DNA of 64,000 bases from Methylotetracoccus oryzae (GTDB lineage: Bacteria > Pseudomonadota > Gammaproteobacteria > Methylococcales > Methylococcaceae), in contig NZ_SRSH01000005.1 of the NCBI RefSeq assembly GCF_006175985.1, forward strand, positions 1 to 64,000, read 5' to 3'. Under the pieces are notes generated by a model. It saw nothing but the letters and a program-made list of their open reading frames with translations. It had not been told where the DNA came from and made no database searches. Below are positions 48,415 to 60,134 of the stretch, one piece after another. The position numbers were made by a program, and so were the translations under genes. Positions within the stretch are counted from its first letter, which is position 1. Every line of letters starts with the position of its first letter.

Positions 48415-49707
48415 ATGCCTATTTCTCCTGTCGTTGAAACTCCAGAAAGCTCGGGCATTCAGGCGGCGATCCACGCCGTAGGGCGTCGGGCTCGCCTCGC
48501 GTCGCCGTTGATCGGGCGAGCCGAAACGGCGGCGAAAAACGCTGCGTTGTTGGCTATTGCCGCGGAGCTGGAATGTCGTTCGGCGCAGTTGATGGTCCAG
48601 AACCGCAAGGACCTGGAGGCGGGGGCTCAGAGCGGCCTCGAGCCGGCCATGCTCGAGCGTCTCGACATTACGCTGCCGCGTATTCAGGTGATGGCAGAGA
48701 GCCTCCGTCAGGTGGCGGCGTTGCCGGATCCTGTCGGTGGCATTCGCGATTTGACGTATCGCCCGTCCGGCATTCAGGTGGGGCGCATGCGGGTACCGCT
48801 TGGCGTGATCGGAATCATCTACGAATCGCGTCCGAACGTGACGGCGGACGCGGCCGCTCTGTGCATAAAATCGGGCAACGCCTGTATCCTGCGCGGGGGT
48901 AGCGAGGCCCTGAATTCGAACCGGGCCATTGCCGAGTGCATCCGCTTCGGGTTGGAGCAGGCCGGCCTTCCCGCGGATACGGTACAGTTGATCGACACCG
49001 CAGATCGCGCCGCGGTGGGTGCGATGTTACAGCTCAGCGACTGCATCGACGTCATCGTACCCAGGGGCGGCCGGAGTTTGATCGAGCGCATCGCGACCGA
49101 GTCCCGGATCCCCGTGATCAAGCATCTGGACGGTATCTGCCACGTCTATGTCGACGCAGACGCCGATCTGGAGCAAGCGCTCCGCATCGCCGTCAATGCG
49201 AAAACCCATCGGTACGGCGTCTGCAACGCGATGGAGACGCTATTGGTCGACGAAGCGGTCGCGTCCGAACTGTTGCCGCGGCTCGCTGCGCTCTACCGCG
49301 AACACGGCGTCGAGTTGCGGGGATGTCCGAAGACGCGCGACTGGATTGCCGATTGCGGTATCGCGACGGAGGCTGACTGGGATACCGAATATCTCGCGCC
49401 CATTCTGGCCATCCGGGTCGTCGGTGGACTGGACGAGGCGATGCAGCACATCGCGCAGCACGGTTCCGGTCACACGGATGCCATTGTCACTCGCAACCTC
49501 GGAAGGGCCCGGCGATTCCTCCGGGAGGTGGATTCCAGTTCTGTCATGGTGAATGCGTCGACCCGCTTTGCGGACGGCTTCGAGTATGGCCTGGGCGCAG
49601 AGATCGGAATCAGTACGGACAAACTCCATGCGCGCGGTCCGGTGGGCCTGGAGGGCCTGACCACGGAAAAGTTCATCGTCCTGGGCGACGGCCATATTCG
49701 TGGCTGA
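48415..49707 (+). CDS. proA: Glutamate-5-semialdehyde dehydrogenase (gamma-glutamyl phosphate reductase)
   Basis: The second enzyme of proline synthesis: NADPH-dependent reduction of glutamyl 5-phosphate. 430 residues, with ALDH-superfamily motifs: [20 protein letters not shown] near residue 137, [15 protein letters not shown], and the catalytic cysteine block [14 protein letters not shown] near residue 268. The proB kinase is not adjacent; nadD follows 12 bp downstream, an arrangement known in other gammaproteobacteria, so they form an operon. Confidence 0.97.
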   Translation: MPISPVVETPESSGIQAAIHAVGRRARLASPLIGRAETAAKNAALLAIAAELECRSAQLMVQNRKDLEAGAQSGLEPAMLERLDITLPRIQVMAESLRQVAALPDPVGGIRDLTYRPSGIQVGRMRVPLGVIGIIYESRPNVTADAAALCIKSGNACILRGGSEALNSNRAIAECIRFGLEQAGLPADTVQLIDTADRAAVGAMLQLSDCIDVIVPRGGRSLIERIATESRIPVIKHLDGICHVYVDADADLEQALRIAVNAKTHRYGVCNAMETLLVDEAVASELLPRLAALYREHGVELRGCPKTRDWIADCGIATEADWDTEYLAPILAIRVVGGLDEAMQHIAQHGSGHTDAIVTRNLGRARRFLREVDSSSVMVNASTRFADGFEYGLGAEIGISTDKLHARGPVGLEGLTTEKFIVLGDGHIRG

Positions 49708-49719
49708 TCGCTGCGGTTC

Positions 49720-50349
49720 ATGATCGGCATTTTCGGGGGAACGTTCGACCCCATCCACTACGGGCACCTCCGCACCGCGCTGGAGGTCTGCGAGGCACTC
49801 GAACTGGATGAGGTGCGCTTCGTACCCTGCGGGTCCCCGGCGCACAGGTCTCAGCCGGGAGCGTCCGCCGCGCAGCGCCTGACAATGCTGCAGCTCGCTC
49901 TTGACGGCGCAGACTCCCGCTTTCGGATTGACGATCGAGAGTTGCAACGGGTCGGCCCCTCGTACATGGTGGACACGCTGGCCTCGATTCGAAGCGAATT
50001 CTCCGAGTGCGCTCTCTGTTTAGTCGTCGGTATCGACGCTTTTCAGGGCATGCCCGCCTGGCACCGATGGCGCGACATTTTCAAGCTGGCGCATGTGGTC
50101 GTCATGGAGCGGCCTTTCGAACCGTCCTATGCCGATGCCTTGGAAAGAATCCTGTCCCAACGCCAGGTCGCTGACCGAGCAGCTCTCGCCAAACAGCCCG
50201 CCGGCTGCATTTACTTCCAGGACGTGTCTCAACTTGCCATCTCGGCCTCGCGCATTCGGGATCTGGTGAGACACCGGAAGAGCACTCAATACCTGATGCC
50301 CGAAGCCGTGCGCGCATTCATTGCCGATAGCGGGTTGTACGGGTCATAA
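49720..50349 (+). CDS. nadD: Nicotinate-nucleotide adenylyltransferase
   Basis: Forms deamido-NAD from nicotinate mononucleotide and ATP. The 209-residue protein begins MIGIFGGTFDPIHYGHLRTALE, the nucleotidyltransferase signature with its HxGH motif. The ISASRIRDLV block near residue 175 is the second ATP-binding signature. Lies 12 bp after proA, in the same operon. Confidence 0.96.
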   Translation: MIGIFGGTFDPIHYGHLRTALEVCEALELDEVRFVPCGSPAHRSQPGASAAQRLTMLQLALDGADSRFRIDDRELQRVGPSYMVDTLASIRSEFSECALCLVVGIDAFQGMPAWHRWRDIFKLAHVVVMERPFEPSYADALERILSQRQVADRAALAKQPAGCIYFQDVSQLAISASRIRDLVRHRKSTQYLMPEAVRAFIADSGLYGS

Positions 50350-50452
50350 ACACGGCCCCACGTTATCAGGCACCCGTATCTGCTTAAACGTGCTGGTCTG
50401 CTGCGCGCGACAGGCCGGTGTCGGAAGCAAGCCCTCCGTAGCCCATTAATTC

Positions 50453-50506
50453 TTGACACCGTTTGATCCGCAGTTATGATTAGCACTCCTCTAGGGTGAG
50501 TGCTAA
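50453..50506 (+). promoter_or_regulatory. sigma70 promoter with perfect CIRCE operator
   Basis: A -35 TTGACA (50453-50458), a 16-bp spacer and a -10 TATGAT (50475-50480), a near-consensus vegetative promoter. The CIRCE element TTAGCACTC-N9-GAGTGCTAA occupies 50480-50506 and is a perfect inverted repeat starting at the -10, so bound HrcA would block initiation. This is the classical groESL heat-shock control. The mRNA leader is about 135 bases before the groES remnant. Confidence 0.96.
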
Positions 50507-50640
50507 CAGCGAGCGAATAGGCGCTTGGTAGCCGCGGAGGCCACACGGTATCCGTTTCGAGCGAAAGTTTGGTCCCCTGGTGTTCGTTCGTTCGCCTGAC
50601 GGCGTGCGCCGACTCCGGCGACCCAATTGGGTCGCGCGAT

Positions 50641-50903
50641 GTGCGACTCCTGAACGGTCGGCTGATGGGAGAGCGAGTGGATTAACATGGCCGCCCATTC
50701 CCGACAGCGTGTCCGGGAAGCCGGGCAGGGGGCGACCGCGGTGAACGAGGGCGGGTTCCAACTGGCGGCAGCGCTCGTGCCGTGGCGGTCAGCCGCGGCG
50801 AGCGCCTCTTGCTTGGCAGACATGCGAGTACAGCAGCACACTGAACGGCGAGGAAGCGATCGTTCTGCACGAAGAAGGTATAGCGGCCGATTTAGGTCAT
50901 TGA
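50641..50903 (+). pseudogene. groES: groES remnant with multiple frameshifts
   Basis: Between the CIRCE promoter and groEL, the place where groES should be, no intact frame exists. GroES pieces do appear in the right order, in changing frames. First a GTG-started MRLLNGRLMGERVD; then PPIPDSVSGKPGRG (matching the IPDSxxxKPxxG core); ATAVNEGGFQLAAALVP; VAVSRGERLLLGRHASTA; and TLNGEEAIVLHEEGIAAD ending at a TGA. Each junction drops one frame step, and the total is about 263 bases against the usual ~290. So groES is broken here. GroES normally caps GroEL in the cytoplasm; a second copy must exist elsewhere if GroEL is used. Confidence 0.8.
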
Positions 50904-52607
<1,704 letters not shown>

Positions 52608-52635
52608 GGCCGTCGCCCGAATACCCCTGTCTCCG

Positions 52636-52667
52636 AAAAGCCCCGGCGTCTGGCGTCGGGGCTTTTT
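52636..52667 (+). terminator. Rho-independent terminator after groEL
   Basis: A stem AAAAGCCCCG/CGGGGCTTTTT with an 11-base loop (52636-52667) and a T tract, 29 bp after the groEL stop. Confidence 0.9.
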
Positions 52668-52845
52668 CATTTGGCGCGGGCGTTCCGCCTCGGGCTCCGC
52701 AGTCTCGAAGCCGGTGTGCCACGGCCGCACATCCGACCAGGTTGCTTGATCCGCATTGTTGCCGTCCTGACGGATAGGCATACTAGCTACCCATGACTTC
52801 GTACCTAGCCTCTGCTTGGACGAAAGCCAAATCCCTGATTCAAAC

Positions 52846-55050
52846 ATGATGGAAGACGACAGGCAGTTCTTCGCCACGGCCCCGCTGGGGCTGGAAGGAT
52901 TGCTCGCAGACGAACTGGCCGCCCTCGGGGCCGAGCACGTCAGAGAGACACGCGCGGGCGTGCATTTCGAGGGCGACCTGGCCTGTGCTTACCGGGGCTG
53001 TTTGTGGTCGCGCCTCGCCAACCGCATTCTATTGCCTTTGGCGCAATTCCCCGCCGCTTCGCCGGATGGGCTCTACGACGGCGTACGCACGGTCAACTGG
53101 AGCGAACACCTTCGGCTCAGTGGCACGCTGGCCGTTGACTTCGTGTCGTCACGGTCGCGGATAACGCACGAGCTCTTCGGTGCTCAGAAGGTCAAGGATG
53201 CGATCGTTGATCAGTTCTTGGACCGCCAAGGCCGGCGTCCGGATGTCAGCCTGTCCCAGCCGGACATTCGCGTGAACCTCCATCTCGACCGTGACATCGC
53301 CACGTTGAGCCTGGATCTTTCCGGCGAAAGCCTGCACCGCCGTGGCTACCGCTTGTCCGGGGGCTCCGCACCGCTGAAGGAGAATCTGGCGGCCGCCGTG
53401 TTGATTCGCGGCGGCTGGCCGATGCTGGCCGAAGCAGGGAGCGCACTGCTGGATCCCATGTGCGGGTCCGGCACCTTGCCGATTGAAGCGGCACTGATCG
53501 CCGCCGATATCGCGCCGGGTTTGCTGCGCCGGTATTTCGGCTTTCTGGGCTGGGAGCAGCATCAGCCGGAGGTTTGGGCCGAACTGGTGGCCGAGGCTGT
53601 CGCCCGGCGATCGAAGGGGCTCGAGCGGATGCCCCGCATCGTCGGGCACGACATCGGTCGCGATGCGGTAGCCGCCGCCTGGGAAAACGTCGAGCGCGCT
53701 CAGTTGCAGGGCCGGGTGCACATCGAGCGCCAGGCGCTAGGGCACGCTCGTCCGCACGGGGAGCGCGCTGGTCTTGTCGTCGTGAATCCGCCGTATGGGG
53801 AAAGATTGGGGGAAGTCGCCGAGTTGACGGGCTTGTATCGGCAAGCCGGCGAGGTATTCCGCGATCACTTTCAGGGGTGGCGGCTGACGATGCTGACCGG
53901 CAACCCGGAGCTTGCCTTTCAACTCGGTATTCGTGCTCAGCGTCATTACGCGCTGTACAACGGCCGAATTCCGTGTCGTTTGTTCAATTTCGAGATCGTT
54001 CCCGAGCGCTTCTTCACGCCACGGCCGGTTCAGACTCCAGGACATTCGGCGCCAGTCCACCAGCCGGAGCCAGCCGCTGAACTGAGTGAGTCGGGACAGA
54101 TGTTCGCCAACCGGTTGCGCAAGAATCTTCGGCATCTGGGGCGCTGGGCGCGGCAGAATGGTATCCACTGCTATCGCCTGTACGACGCCGATCTGCCCGA
54201 GTATGCGGTCGCCGTGGATCTGTACCAGAACGAGCGGGTCTGGGCTCATGTACAGGAGTATCAGGCACCTTCCAGTATTGATCCTGCGAAGGCCGAGTTG
54301 CGCCTCGCGGAGGCCTGTACCGCCGTGATGCAGGTACTGGATATTCCACGCGAACAGTTCTCCCTGAAGGTGCGCAAACGGCAGAAAGGCCTGGCCCAAT
54401 ACGATCGGCAGGCTGATTCACGCCGTTACTTCGAGGTCGGAGAGGGGGGGCTGCGCTTCCTGGTCAATCTTGATGACTATCTCGACACCGGCCTGTTTCT
54501 TGATCACCGACCCACCCGTTCGTTGCTGAGGGAACTGGCACGGGGACGCACGATGCTCAACCTGTTCTGTTATACCGCTACTGCTTCGGTCTACGCGGCA
54601 GCCGGTGGTGCCTTGAGCACGACCAGTGTCGATCTGTCCAACACCTACCTGGATTGGGCAGGGCGCAATTTCCAGATGAACGGGATGGATGAGCGCAGGC
54701 ACGAACTGATCCGTGCCGACGTGCTTGAGTGGCTGGGTGAAGCGCGTTCGAAGCACCGTCGGTATGACCTGATATTCCTCGATCCCCCGACGTTCTCTCA
54801 CTCGAAAGCGATGAGCGCGACCCTGGATGTGCAACGCGATCACGTGGCGTTGCTGCAGGCCGCCGCTGCGTTGCTGACGCCGGCAGGCATCCTGATCTTC
54901 TCTACGAATGCGACCCGCTTCAAACTCGATGCGGACGCAATTGGCAACCTGTCGGCTGAGGACATCAGCCACGCCACCCTGCCCAAGGATTTCGAGCGTA
55001 ACCCGAGAATCCACCGCTGCTGGAAGATCACGCGACGGGTTCAGGCGTGA
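52846..55050 (+). CDS. rlmL: Bifunctional 23S rRNA methyltransferase RlmKL
   Basis: Methylates G2445 (m2G) and G2069 (m7G) of 23S rRNA. About 734 residues: an N-terminal THUMP domain (FFATAPLGLEGLLADELAAL), the RlmL methyltransferase with DPMCGSGTLPIEAALIA near residue 205 and VVNPPYGERLG (the N-P-P-Y motif), and a C-terminal RlmK methyltransferase with the SAM region MLNLFCYTATASVYAAAGGA and FLDPPTFSHS. The start is the ATGATG at 52846/52849; the frame is open further upstream only through a non-ATG codon. The next gene acyP overlaps the stop. Confidence 0.95.
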   Translation: MMEDDRQFFATAPLGLEGLLADELAALGAEHVRETRAGVHFEGDLACAYRGCLWSRLANRILLPLAQFPAASPDGLYDGVRTVNWSEHLRLSGTLAVDFVSSRSRITHELFGAQKVKDAIVDQFLDRQGRRPDVSLSQPDIRVNLHLDRDIATLSLDLSGESLHRRGYRLSGGSAPLKENLAAAVLIRGGWPMLAEAGSALLDPMCGSGTLPIEAALIAADIAPGLLRRYFGFLGWEQHQPEVWAELVAEAVARRSKGLERMPRIVGHDIGRDAVAAAWENVERAQLQGRVHIERQALGHARPHGERAGLVVVNPPYGERLGEVAELTGLYRQAGEVFRDHFQGWRLTMLTGNPELAFQLGIRAQRHYALYNGRIPCRLFNFEIVPERFFTPRPVQTPGHSAPVHQPEPAAELSESGQMFANRLRKNLRHLGRWARQNGIHCYRLYDADLPEYAVAVDLYQNERVWAHVQEYQAPSSIDPAKAELRLAEACTAVMQVLDIPREQFSLKVRKRQKGLAQYDRQADSRRYFEVGEGGLRFLVNLDDYLDTGLFLDHRPTRSLLRELARGRTMLNLFCYTATASVYAAAGGALSTTSVDLSNTYLDWAGRNFQMNGMDERRHELIRADVLEWLGEARSKHRRYDLIFLDPPTFSHSKAMSATLDVQRDHVALLQAAAALLTPAGILIFSTNATRFKLDADAIGNLSAEDISHATLPKDFERNPRIHRCWKITRRVQA

Positions 55051-55331
55051 CGCGGCGAGTCAGGCTCATCGTCTCGGGGCGGGTTCAGGGCGTCGGTTTT
55101 CGTGCTGCGACGGCCCGGGCGGCAGCGGACCGCGCGATTGCCGGTTGGGTCGCCAACCGCAGTGACGGCAGCGTGGAAATCGAGGCACAGGGCGAACCGC
55201 AACAGCTGGCTCAGTTCATCACCTGGTGTCACCGAGGACCGCGCTGGGCCCGGGTGGAGTCGGTCGCGATCGAGGAACTCCCCTCCGGTGTGGCAACGGA
55301 GGGCTTCACGATACGTCAGGGGTACCGGTGA
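55047..55331 (+). CDS. acyP: Acylphosphatase
   Basis: A 94-residue cytoplasmic enzyme that hydrolyses acyl phosphates. The fold signature is complete: RLIVSGRVQGVGFRAATARAA with the catalytic Arg of VQGVGFR, then GWVANRSDGSVEIEAQGE with the catalytic Asn. The GTG start overlaps the rlmL stop by four bases, so it is translationally coupled. Confidence 0.93.
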   Translation: MTRRVRLIVSGRVQGVGFRAATARAAADRAIAGWVANRSDGSVEIEAQGEPQQLAQFITWCHRGPRWARVESVAIEELPSGVATEGFTIRQGYR

Positions 55332-55393
55332 GCGCTGCCTGTTGCAGAAGGCCCAGTCGGACGGCCATGGAGCGCAGCTGAGGCACTCGGAAA

Positions 55394-56464
55394 ATGGCTT
55401 TGGAGAAGTCGCTCCCGCGCCGCATCGTGATTCCCTTCACGCTGGTGTTCCTGATCACAGTGATTGGGACAGTGGGCTATGAATGGCTAGGGCGCGATCA
55501 GGGGGCAACCTGGCTGGACGCCCTGTTCATGACCGTGATCACGATCACGACCATTGGCTACGCCGAAGTCATCAAGCTGGACGACTGGGGCCGGTTGTTC
55601 ACGATGATGATCGCGCTGACCGGTATCGGGAGCCTGTTCTATGGCCTGACGGTCCTGATGGATCATCTTGTCATGAGTCGTTTGATGGACCCTTCGGGAA
55701 ATCGAAAGATGCAGCGCACGATTGAGAAGCTGGAGAACCACGTGATCATCGCCGGACTCGGCCGAGTCGGGCGGCAGGCGGCCCTGGAACTGTTCGAGTC
55801 CGGTGTGCCATTCGTGATTATCGACCCGCGTCCCGAATCACTGGCCTACACGCTGCAGCACGGTTATCTGTTGGTGGCGGGCGATGCCACCGATGACGAG
55901 GTCTTGCTGGCGGCGGGACTGATGAGCGCTTCCGGGCTCATCGTGACGACCGGGGATGACGCGAGCAATCTTTATATCGTGCTTTCCGCGCGCGTGATGC
56001 GGTCGGACCTGTTCATCGTGTCGCGCGCGGTCGACGACGCCAGCATACCGAAGTTGGTGCGCGCCGGCGCCAACCGGGCGATCAGTCCTTACGCGATCGG
56101 CGGCCGGCGGCTGGCCCACCTGATCCTCAGTCCGACCGTGGTGGACTTCTTTGATACCGTCATCAAGCGCGGAGAGGAAAGCCTCAACCTGGAAGGGATC
56201 AATATCGAGGAGGGTGCGGCGATCGCGGGCCGGACGCTGGGCGAACTACGGCTGCGTGAATCGACCGGAGCTAGCATTCTAGTCGTGCTGCGTGACAGCC
56301 GCGTGCTGCCGAACCCGGATCCGGAGATCGTGCTGCGCGTCGGCGATCAACTCTTGGCCTTGGGTACGGTCGAGCAGTTGGACCTGCTCGAAGCGATGAT
56401 CTCCGCCCGGGCCGATGACCCGGATGGATTTGAGGTGAGGCCCTCAGTAGACCCGCTTCTTTAG
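55394..56464 (+). CDS. Two-TM potassium channel with RCK/TrkA regulatory domains
   Basis: A 356-residue channel of the MthK type. Two hydrophobic helices ([18 protein letters not shown] and [20 protein letters not shown]) flank a pore loop with selectivity filter [10 protein letters not shown]. After about residue 115 there is a TrkA-N Rossmann domain, [17 protein letters not shown], and then a TrkA-C domain from about residue 270. The filter reads GYAE in place of the usual GYGD/GYGE, so selectivity could be altered. It converges on sdhA and overlaps its 3' end by 21 bases. Confidence 0.9.
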   Translation: MALEKSLPRRIVIPFTLVFLITVIGTVGYEWLGRDQGATWLDALFMTVITITTIGYAEVIKLDDWGRLFTMMIALTGIGSLFYGLTVLMDHLVMSRLMDPSGNRKMQRTIEKLENHVIIAGLGRVGRQAALELFESGVPFVIIDPRPESLAYTLQHGYLLVAGDATDDEVLLAAGLMSASGLIVTTGDDASNLYIVLSARVMRSDLFIVSRAVDDASIPKLVRAGANRAISPYAIGGRRLAHLILSPTVVDFFDTVIKRGEESLNLEGINIEEGAAIAGRTLGELRLRESTGASILVVLRDSRVLPNPDPEIVLRVGDQLLALGTVEQLDLLEAMISARADDPDGFEVRPSVDPLL

Positions 56465-58234
56465 CGGTACGACTTCGACCTCGTCGGTCAGCGTTCGGAG
56501 ATGTACCGGACGGTGATCGATCGTGACGCGGGTTCGATCGGCGATCCAGACCAGCGAGTGCTTCAACCAGTTCACATCGTCCCGTTCCGGAAAATCGTCA
56601 CGCGCATGGGCCCCGCGGCTCTCCTCGCGGGCTTCCGCTGCGGCCAGGGTCGCCAGGGCCTGCGGCAGCAGGTTTTCCAACTCGAGCGTTTCCACCAGAT
56701 CGGTGTTCCAGATCAGCGAGCGATCGCTGACGCGGACATCGCTCATCGAGTCGATAACGGACCGCAGCTTTTCGACCCCGCTGGCCAGCGTGTCGGCACG
56801 CCGGAAGACGCTGGCGTGGCTCTGCATCGTTTTCTGCATGGCGAGGCGGATCGCCGCGGTGGGTGTAGATCCGTCGGCATGACGCAAGCGGTCGAAGCGC
56901 GCCAGGATGGGCTCGTAGCTAGCGCGACTCGGAGCAGCCCGGCGTCCGCCCGGCGTGATGAGCTCGGCGCAGCGAATGGCTGCGGCGCGGCCGAATACCA
57001 CCAGGTCAAGCAGCGAGTTGGACCCCAGCCGATTCGCCCCGTGCACCGAGACACAGGCCGCCTCGCCCACGGCCATCAAGCCAGGCACCGGCGTCTCGGG
57101 ATTGCCGTCCCTCAGCGTCACCACCTCGCCATGCAGATTGGTCGGGATACCGCCCATGTTGTAGTGCACGGTGGGCTGCACCGGGATCGGCTCTTTCGTG
57201 ACGTCGACACCGGAGAATATTCGGGCTGTTTCGGAAATCCCCGGCAGGCGTTCCTCGATGATGGAGGGATCGAGATGTTCGAGGTGGAGCAGCACATGAT
57301 CGCGTTCGGGACCGACACCACGCCCTTCCTGGATTTCGACCGTGATGGCGCGACTTACGACGTCGCGTGAGGCGAGATCCTTGGCGTGCGGTGCGTAGCG
57401 AGGCATGAAGGCCTCGCCCTCGCTGTTGGTCAGATAGCCGCCTTCGCCGCGAGCGCCCTCGGTGATCAAACACCCAGCGCCGTAAATGCCGGTCGGATGA
57501 AACTGTACGAACTCCATGTCCTGCAGCGGCAAGCCGGCCCGGACAACCATCCCGTTGCCGTCACCCGTGCAGGTATGAGCGGAGGTGCAGGAAAAATAGC
57601 AGCGTCCGTATCCGCCGGTGGCCAGGATCGTCATCGGCGCCGAAAACAGGTGCATGGAACCGTCCTCGAGCCGCCAGGCGACGACGCCTCGACAGGCGCC
57701 GTCTTCCATGATCAGGTCGACCACGATGTATTCGACGAAGAATTCGGCCGCGTGCTTGAGCGACTGTTGGTAGAGCGTGTGCAGGATGGCATGGCCGGTC
57801 TGGTCCGCCGCCGCGCAGGTGCGCTGAGCCTTCCCTTCCCCGAAATGGGTGGTCATGCCCCCGAAGGGTCTCTGATAGATACGGCCATCCTGGGTGCGGG
57901 AGAACGGAACGCCGTAATGCTCGAGTTCAATGATGGCGGGAATTGCTTCGCGGCACATGTATTCGATCGCGTCCTGGTCTCCGAGCCAGTCGGAGCCCTT
58001 GACGGTGTCGTACATGTGCCAGCGCCAGTCGTCCTCACCCATGTTGCCGAGTGCGGCGCTGATGCCGCCCTGCGCTGCAACCGTGTGGCTGCGGGTGGGG
58101 AAGACCTTCGACAGGCATGCGGTCTTGAGACCCCGCTCGGCCAGGCCCAGAGTGGCCCGCAGCCCGGCGCCGCCAGCGCCGACGACGATCACGTCATAGT
58201 GGTGCGGAATTAACGTGTAGGGTGTGGCGGCCAT
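56444..58234 (-). CDS. sdhA: Succinate dehydrogenase flavoprotein subunit
   Basis: The catalytic FAD subunit of complex II, on the cytoplasmic face of the inner membrane, oxidising succinate to fumarate. The 596-residue protein has the FAD motif [20 protein letters not shown], the covalent-FAD histidine block [19 protein letters not shown], and later [19 protein letters not shown], as in all SdhA proteins. It follows sdhD by four bases and is the last gene of the run; no sdhB is beyond it on this strand, because the K+ channel gene converges. Confidence 0.97.
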   Translation of the reverse strand: MAATPYTLIPHHYDVIVVGAGGAGLRATLGLAERGLKTACLSKVFPTRSHTVAAQGGISAALGNMGEDDWRWHMYDTVKGSDWLGDQDAIEYMCREAIPAIIELEHYGVPFSRTQDGRIYQRPFGGMTTHFGEGKAQRTCAAADQTGHAILHTLYQQSLKHAAEFFVEYIVVDLIMEDGACRGVVAWRLEDGSMHLFSAPMTILATGGYGRCYFSCTSAHTCTGDGNGMVVRAGLPLQDMEFVQFHPTGIYGAGCLITEGARGEGGYLTNSEGEAFMPRYAPHAKDLASRDVVSRAITVEIQEGRGVGPERDHVLLHLEHLDPSIIEERLPGISETARIFSGVDVTKEPIPVQPTVHYNMGGIPTNLHGEVVTLRDGNPETPVPGLMAVGEAACVSVHGANRLGSNSLLDLVVFGRAAAIRCAELITPGGRRAAPSRASYEPILARFDRLRHADGSTPTAAIRLAMQKTMQSHASVFRRADTLASGVEKLRSVIDSMSDVRVSDRSLIWNTDLVETLELENLLPQALATLAAAEAREESRGAHARDDFPERDDVNWLKHSLVWIADRTRVTIDHRPVHLRTLTDEVEVVPLKKRVY

Positions 58235-58238
58235 GAAT

Positions 58239-58619
58239 TCAGGTTCCGAGGGCGATGTGCAGGACGGCGTACACCGAAAATAGCGCAGCGGTCAGCAGGG
58301 TGCCGTTGGCGAACAGGATCGCGGTCATACGCAGTGGGCGGCGCGTGATGTAGTCTTCCATGATGACCCGAATGCCCAGCGCGGCGTGGTAGCAGGCGGC
58401 CACCACGTAAACGATCAGTAGCAAGGCATTGACAGGGGAGGCGACCCAGTCGCTGGCGGCTTCAGTCGTAACGTCCGGAAGACGTGCGAGGGAGACGGCA
58501 AACCAAAGTCCCGTGGGCAGCAACAACAATGCGCTGATGCGTTCGCGCCACCAGTGTGTCGCGCCGTGGTGGGCGGAGCCCAAGCCACGGGCGCGGGCGA
58601 GCGGGGACTGGAATTCCAT
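58239..58619 (-). CDS. sdhD: Succinate dehydrogenase membrane anchor subunit
   Basis: A small membrane protein binding heme b and quinone in complex II. The 126-residue protein has three transmembrane helices; the helix [24 protein letters not shown] carries the conserved heme-ligand histidine and the quinone-site pattern. N-terminal [21 protein letters not shown] is the usual SdhD opening. It lies between sdhC and sdhA. Confidence 0.93.
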   Translation of the reverse strand: MEFQSPLARARGLGSAHHGATHWWRERISALLLLPTGLWFAVSLARLPDVTTEAASDWVASPVNALLLIVYVVAACYHAALGIRVIMEDYITRRPLRMTAILFANGTLLTAALFSVYAVLHIALGT

Positions 58620-58628
58620 AACGGCTGC

Positions 58629-59009
58629 CTAAGTCAGAATCTGGGAAGTCACGAACACAACAAACAGCAAGAGTACCGAACCCACCAACTCAAGGATTAC
58701 GTATCGCTGCATCCGCTCGCGCTCGAAGCCCCAGCCGATATCCCACAGCAGGTGCCTGACGCCGTGGCATAGATGAAACAGGAAGGCGTATAGCCACAGC
58801 CACAGCGCCCCCCTTCCGATGGGGGTTGCGATGGCGTCGCGCAGCTGCTCGAACGCGTTCTGGTCAAAGGCGAGAGCCAGCAGCAGCACGCTCCCGAGCA
58901 CGGTGCCGACAGTCAGGACGACACCCGAGATACGGTGGGAGATCGACAGCAGCGCGGTGCCGGGCAGGCGGTAGGCCTGAAGATGTGGCGATAGCGGACG
59001 TTGTCTCAT
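58629..59009 (-). CDS. sdhC: Succinate dehydrogenase cytochrome b556 subunit
   Basis: Membrane subunit of complex II. 126 residues from the ATG at 59009; it opens MRQRPLSPHLQAYRLPG, the family signature, with SISHRISGVVLT near residue 27 and the heme-ligand histidine in FLFHLCHGVRHLLWD near residue 83. The frame extends upstream without a meaningful sequence. Ten bases before sdhD; first gene of the operon. Confidence 0.94.
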   Translation of the reverse strand: MRQRPLSPHLQAYRLPGTALLSISHRISGVVLTVGTVLGSVLLLALAFDQNAFEQLRDAIATPIGRGALWLWLYAFLFHLCHGVRHLLWDIGWGFERERMQRYVILELVGSVLLLFVVFVTSQILT

Positions 59010-59414
59010 CAGGGGCAATTGGGGTCTCGTTAGTGGCGCTCGAATGGTCGCTGTCGTGCGGGGTAGAGCAGGTTCGGTCCATCCGACACCGTCGCCGGAT
59101 CGGGGGAGGGAATTCCCATCCTCGCCGCGAATGCCGCGCTGGTCCAGCCGCGTCGGATGGGCGTTCCTTCCGCGGGTCGTCATTGAGCCTGTCCTCAGAT
59201 GCCCGCACCTGCAACCGCTTGGGCGATGTCGCGATTTATACCGCGTGTCAGGACCCCAAACAAGGGCAATTGGTAGCAGGAAGGCGCATTGCGCTGCATC
59301 GAGTGCCGCGTCTGCTTCCTGCGCGGAAACAATCGACACGCGGTGGCGGCGCGGGTCAGCGGCGCTCCGCGGCCGGTGCTTCTCGGCCCGCGGGCACCGC
59401 AGGACGCAAGTACC
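59010..59414. other. Intergenic region upstream of sdhC
   Basis: About 400 bases with no supported gene. It should carry the sdhCDA promoter. No riboswitch or terminator is obvious. Confidence 0.4.
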
Positions 59415-59636
59415 TCAACCGGCAGAGGCCGACAGTACCAGTCGGACGACGAGATAGATCGCCAGCACCAAGGCCACTGTCATCGCGATCCCGACGAGCA
59501 CGAACAGGGTCGGAGACCCGTGTTGGAAGTCGCGGCGCCGCTTCTGTTCGCTCTGAACCCCGAACGCGGCCGACAAGGCGCTGCCGATCATGGAGAACAG
59601 GGATGGTTTGTCCGATCCGGGCGGTTGGTAGCTCAC
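59415..59636 (-). CDS. DUF2970 small membrane protein
   Basis: A 73-residue protein matching DUF2970: the N-terminal FSMIGSALSAAFGVQSEQKRRRDFQHGSP is its signature, followed by one transmembrane helix, LFVLVGIAMTVALVLAIYLVV. The function of the family is unknown; it is found in gammaproteobacteria and betaproteobacteria. It lies alone between the sdh operon and a secreted protein gene. Confidence 0.8.
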   Translation of the reverse strand: MSYQPPGSDKPSLFSMIGSALSAAFGVQSEQKRRRDFQHGSPTLFVLVGIAMTVALVLAIYLVVRLVLSASAG

Positions 59637-59738
59637 GTGAAGGGCAATCGGCTGGGGTTTGTGCGGAGGCGCGTTGGTCTCGGTACGACTACGGTGCGGT
59701 GCCGCGGGGAGATCCGTGGCGTGGCCACCATCGGCGAT

Positions 59739-60134
59739 TTACTGCTTTCTGAAGAAATAAAATCCTTCGAGGCCGCCCTTAAGGATCATTGAGTCCGGCG
59801 TCTTCTCGTAGACGACATAATCGATGGTTCGGCCAGGACGGCCGGGGTCATCGGCCACGATCCTGCCGTCAACGATCTTGTACTTCCACTCGTAGCGGTC
59901 CTCGCCACCGAGGATACGGTTATGTCCGGATGTCACGATCGTGCCATCGGCCCGGAACTCCCAGACCCGGTTCTCGCTGATTCGCGCCTTGTTGATGCCG
60001 GGCGCGACCGATTCCAGCTTCCATTTTCCGGTCAACTCGGCTCCGTCGGTCAGCGCGACCTCGGCCCAGCCATTACTGGCCGCCGCGAGGAGCGCCAGGA
60101 TTCCCATCAGTCGGATTCGCATCTGTTTCGGCAT
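59739..60134 (-). CDS. Hypothetical secreted protein, lipocalin-like layout
   Basis: About 131 residues from the ATG at 60134, which follows GGAGA; a second ATG 12 bases downstream is also possible. A signal peptide (MRIRLMGILALLAAASNGWA) is clear. The mature part is strand-rich (LTGKWKLESVAPG, RVWEFRADGTIVTSG, YEWKYKIVDGRIVADD, MILKGGLEGFYFFRK), a layout seen in lipocalin-like periplasmic proteins. No catalytic motif and no named family. It is divergent from metH. Confidence 0.6.
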   Translation of the reverse strand: MPKQMRIRLMGILALLAAASNGWAEVALTDGAELTGKWKLESVAPGINKARISENRVWEFRADGTIVTSGHNRILGGEDRYEWKYKIVDGRIVADDPGRPGRTIDYVVYEKTPDSMILKGGLEGFYFFRKQ

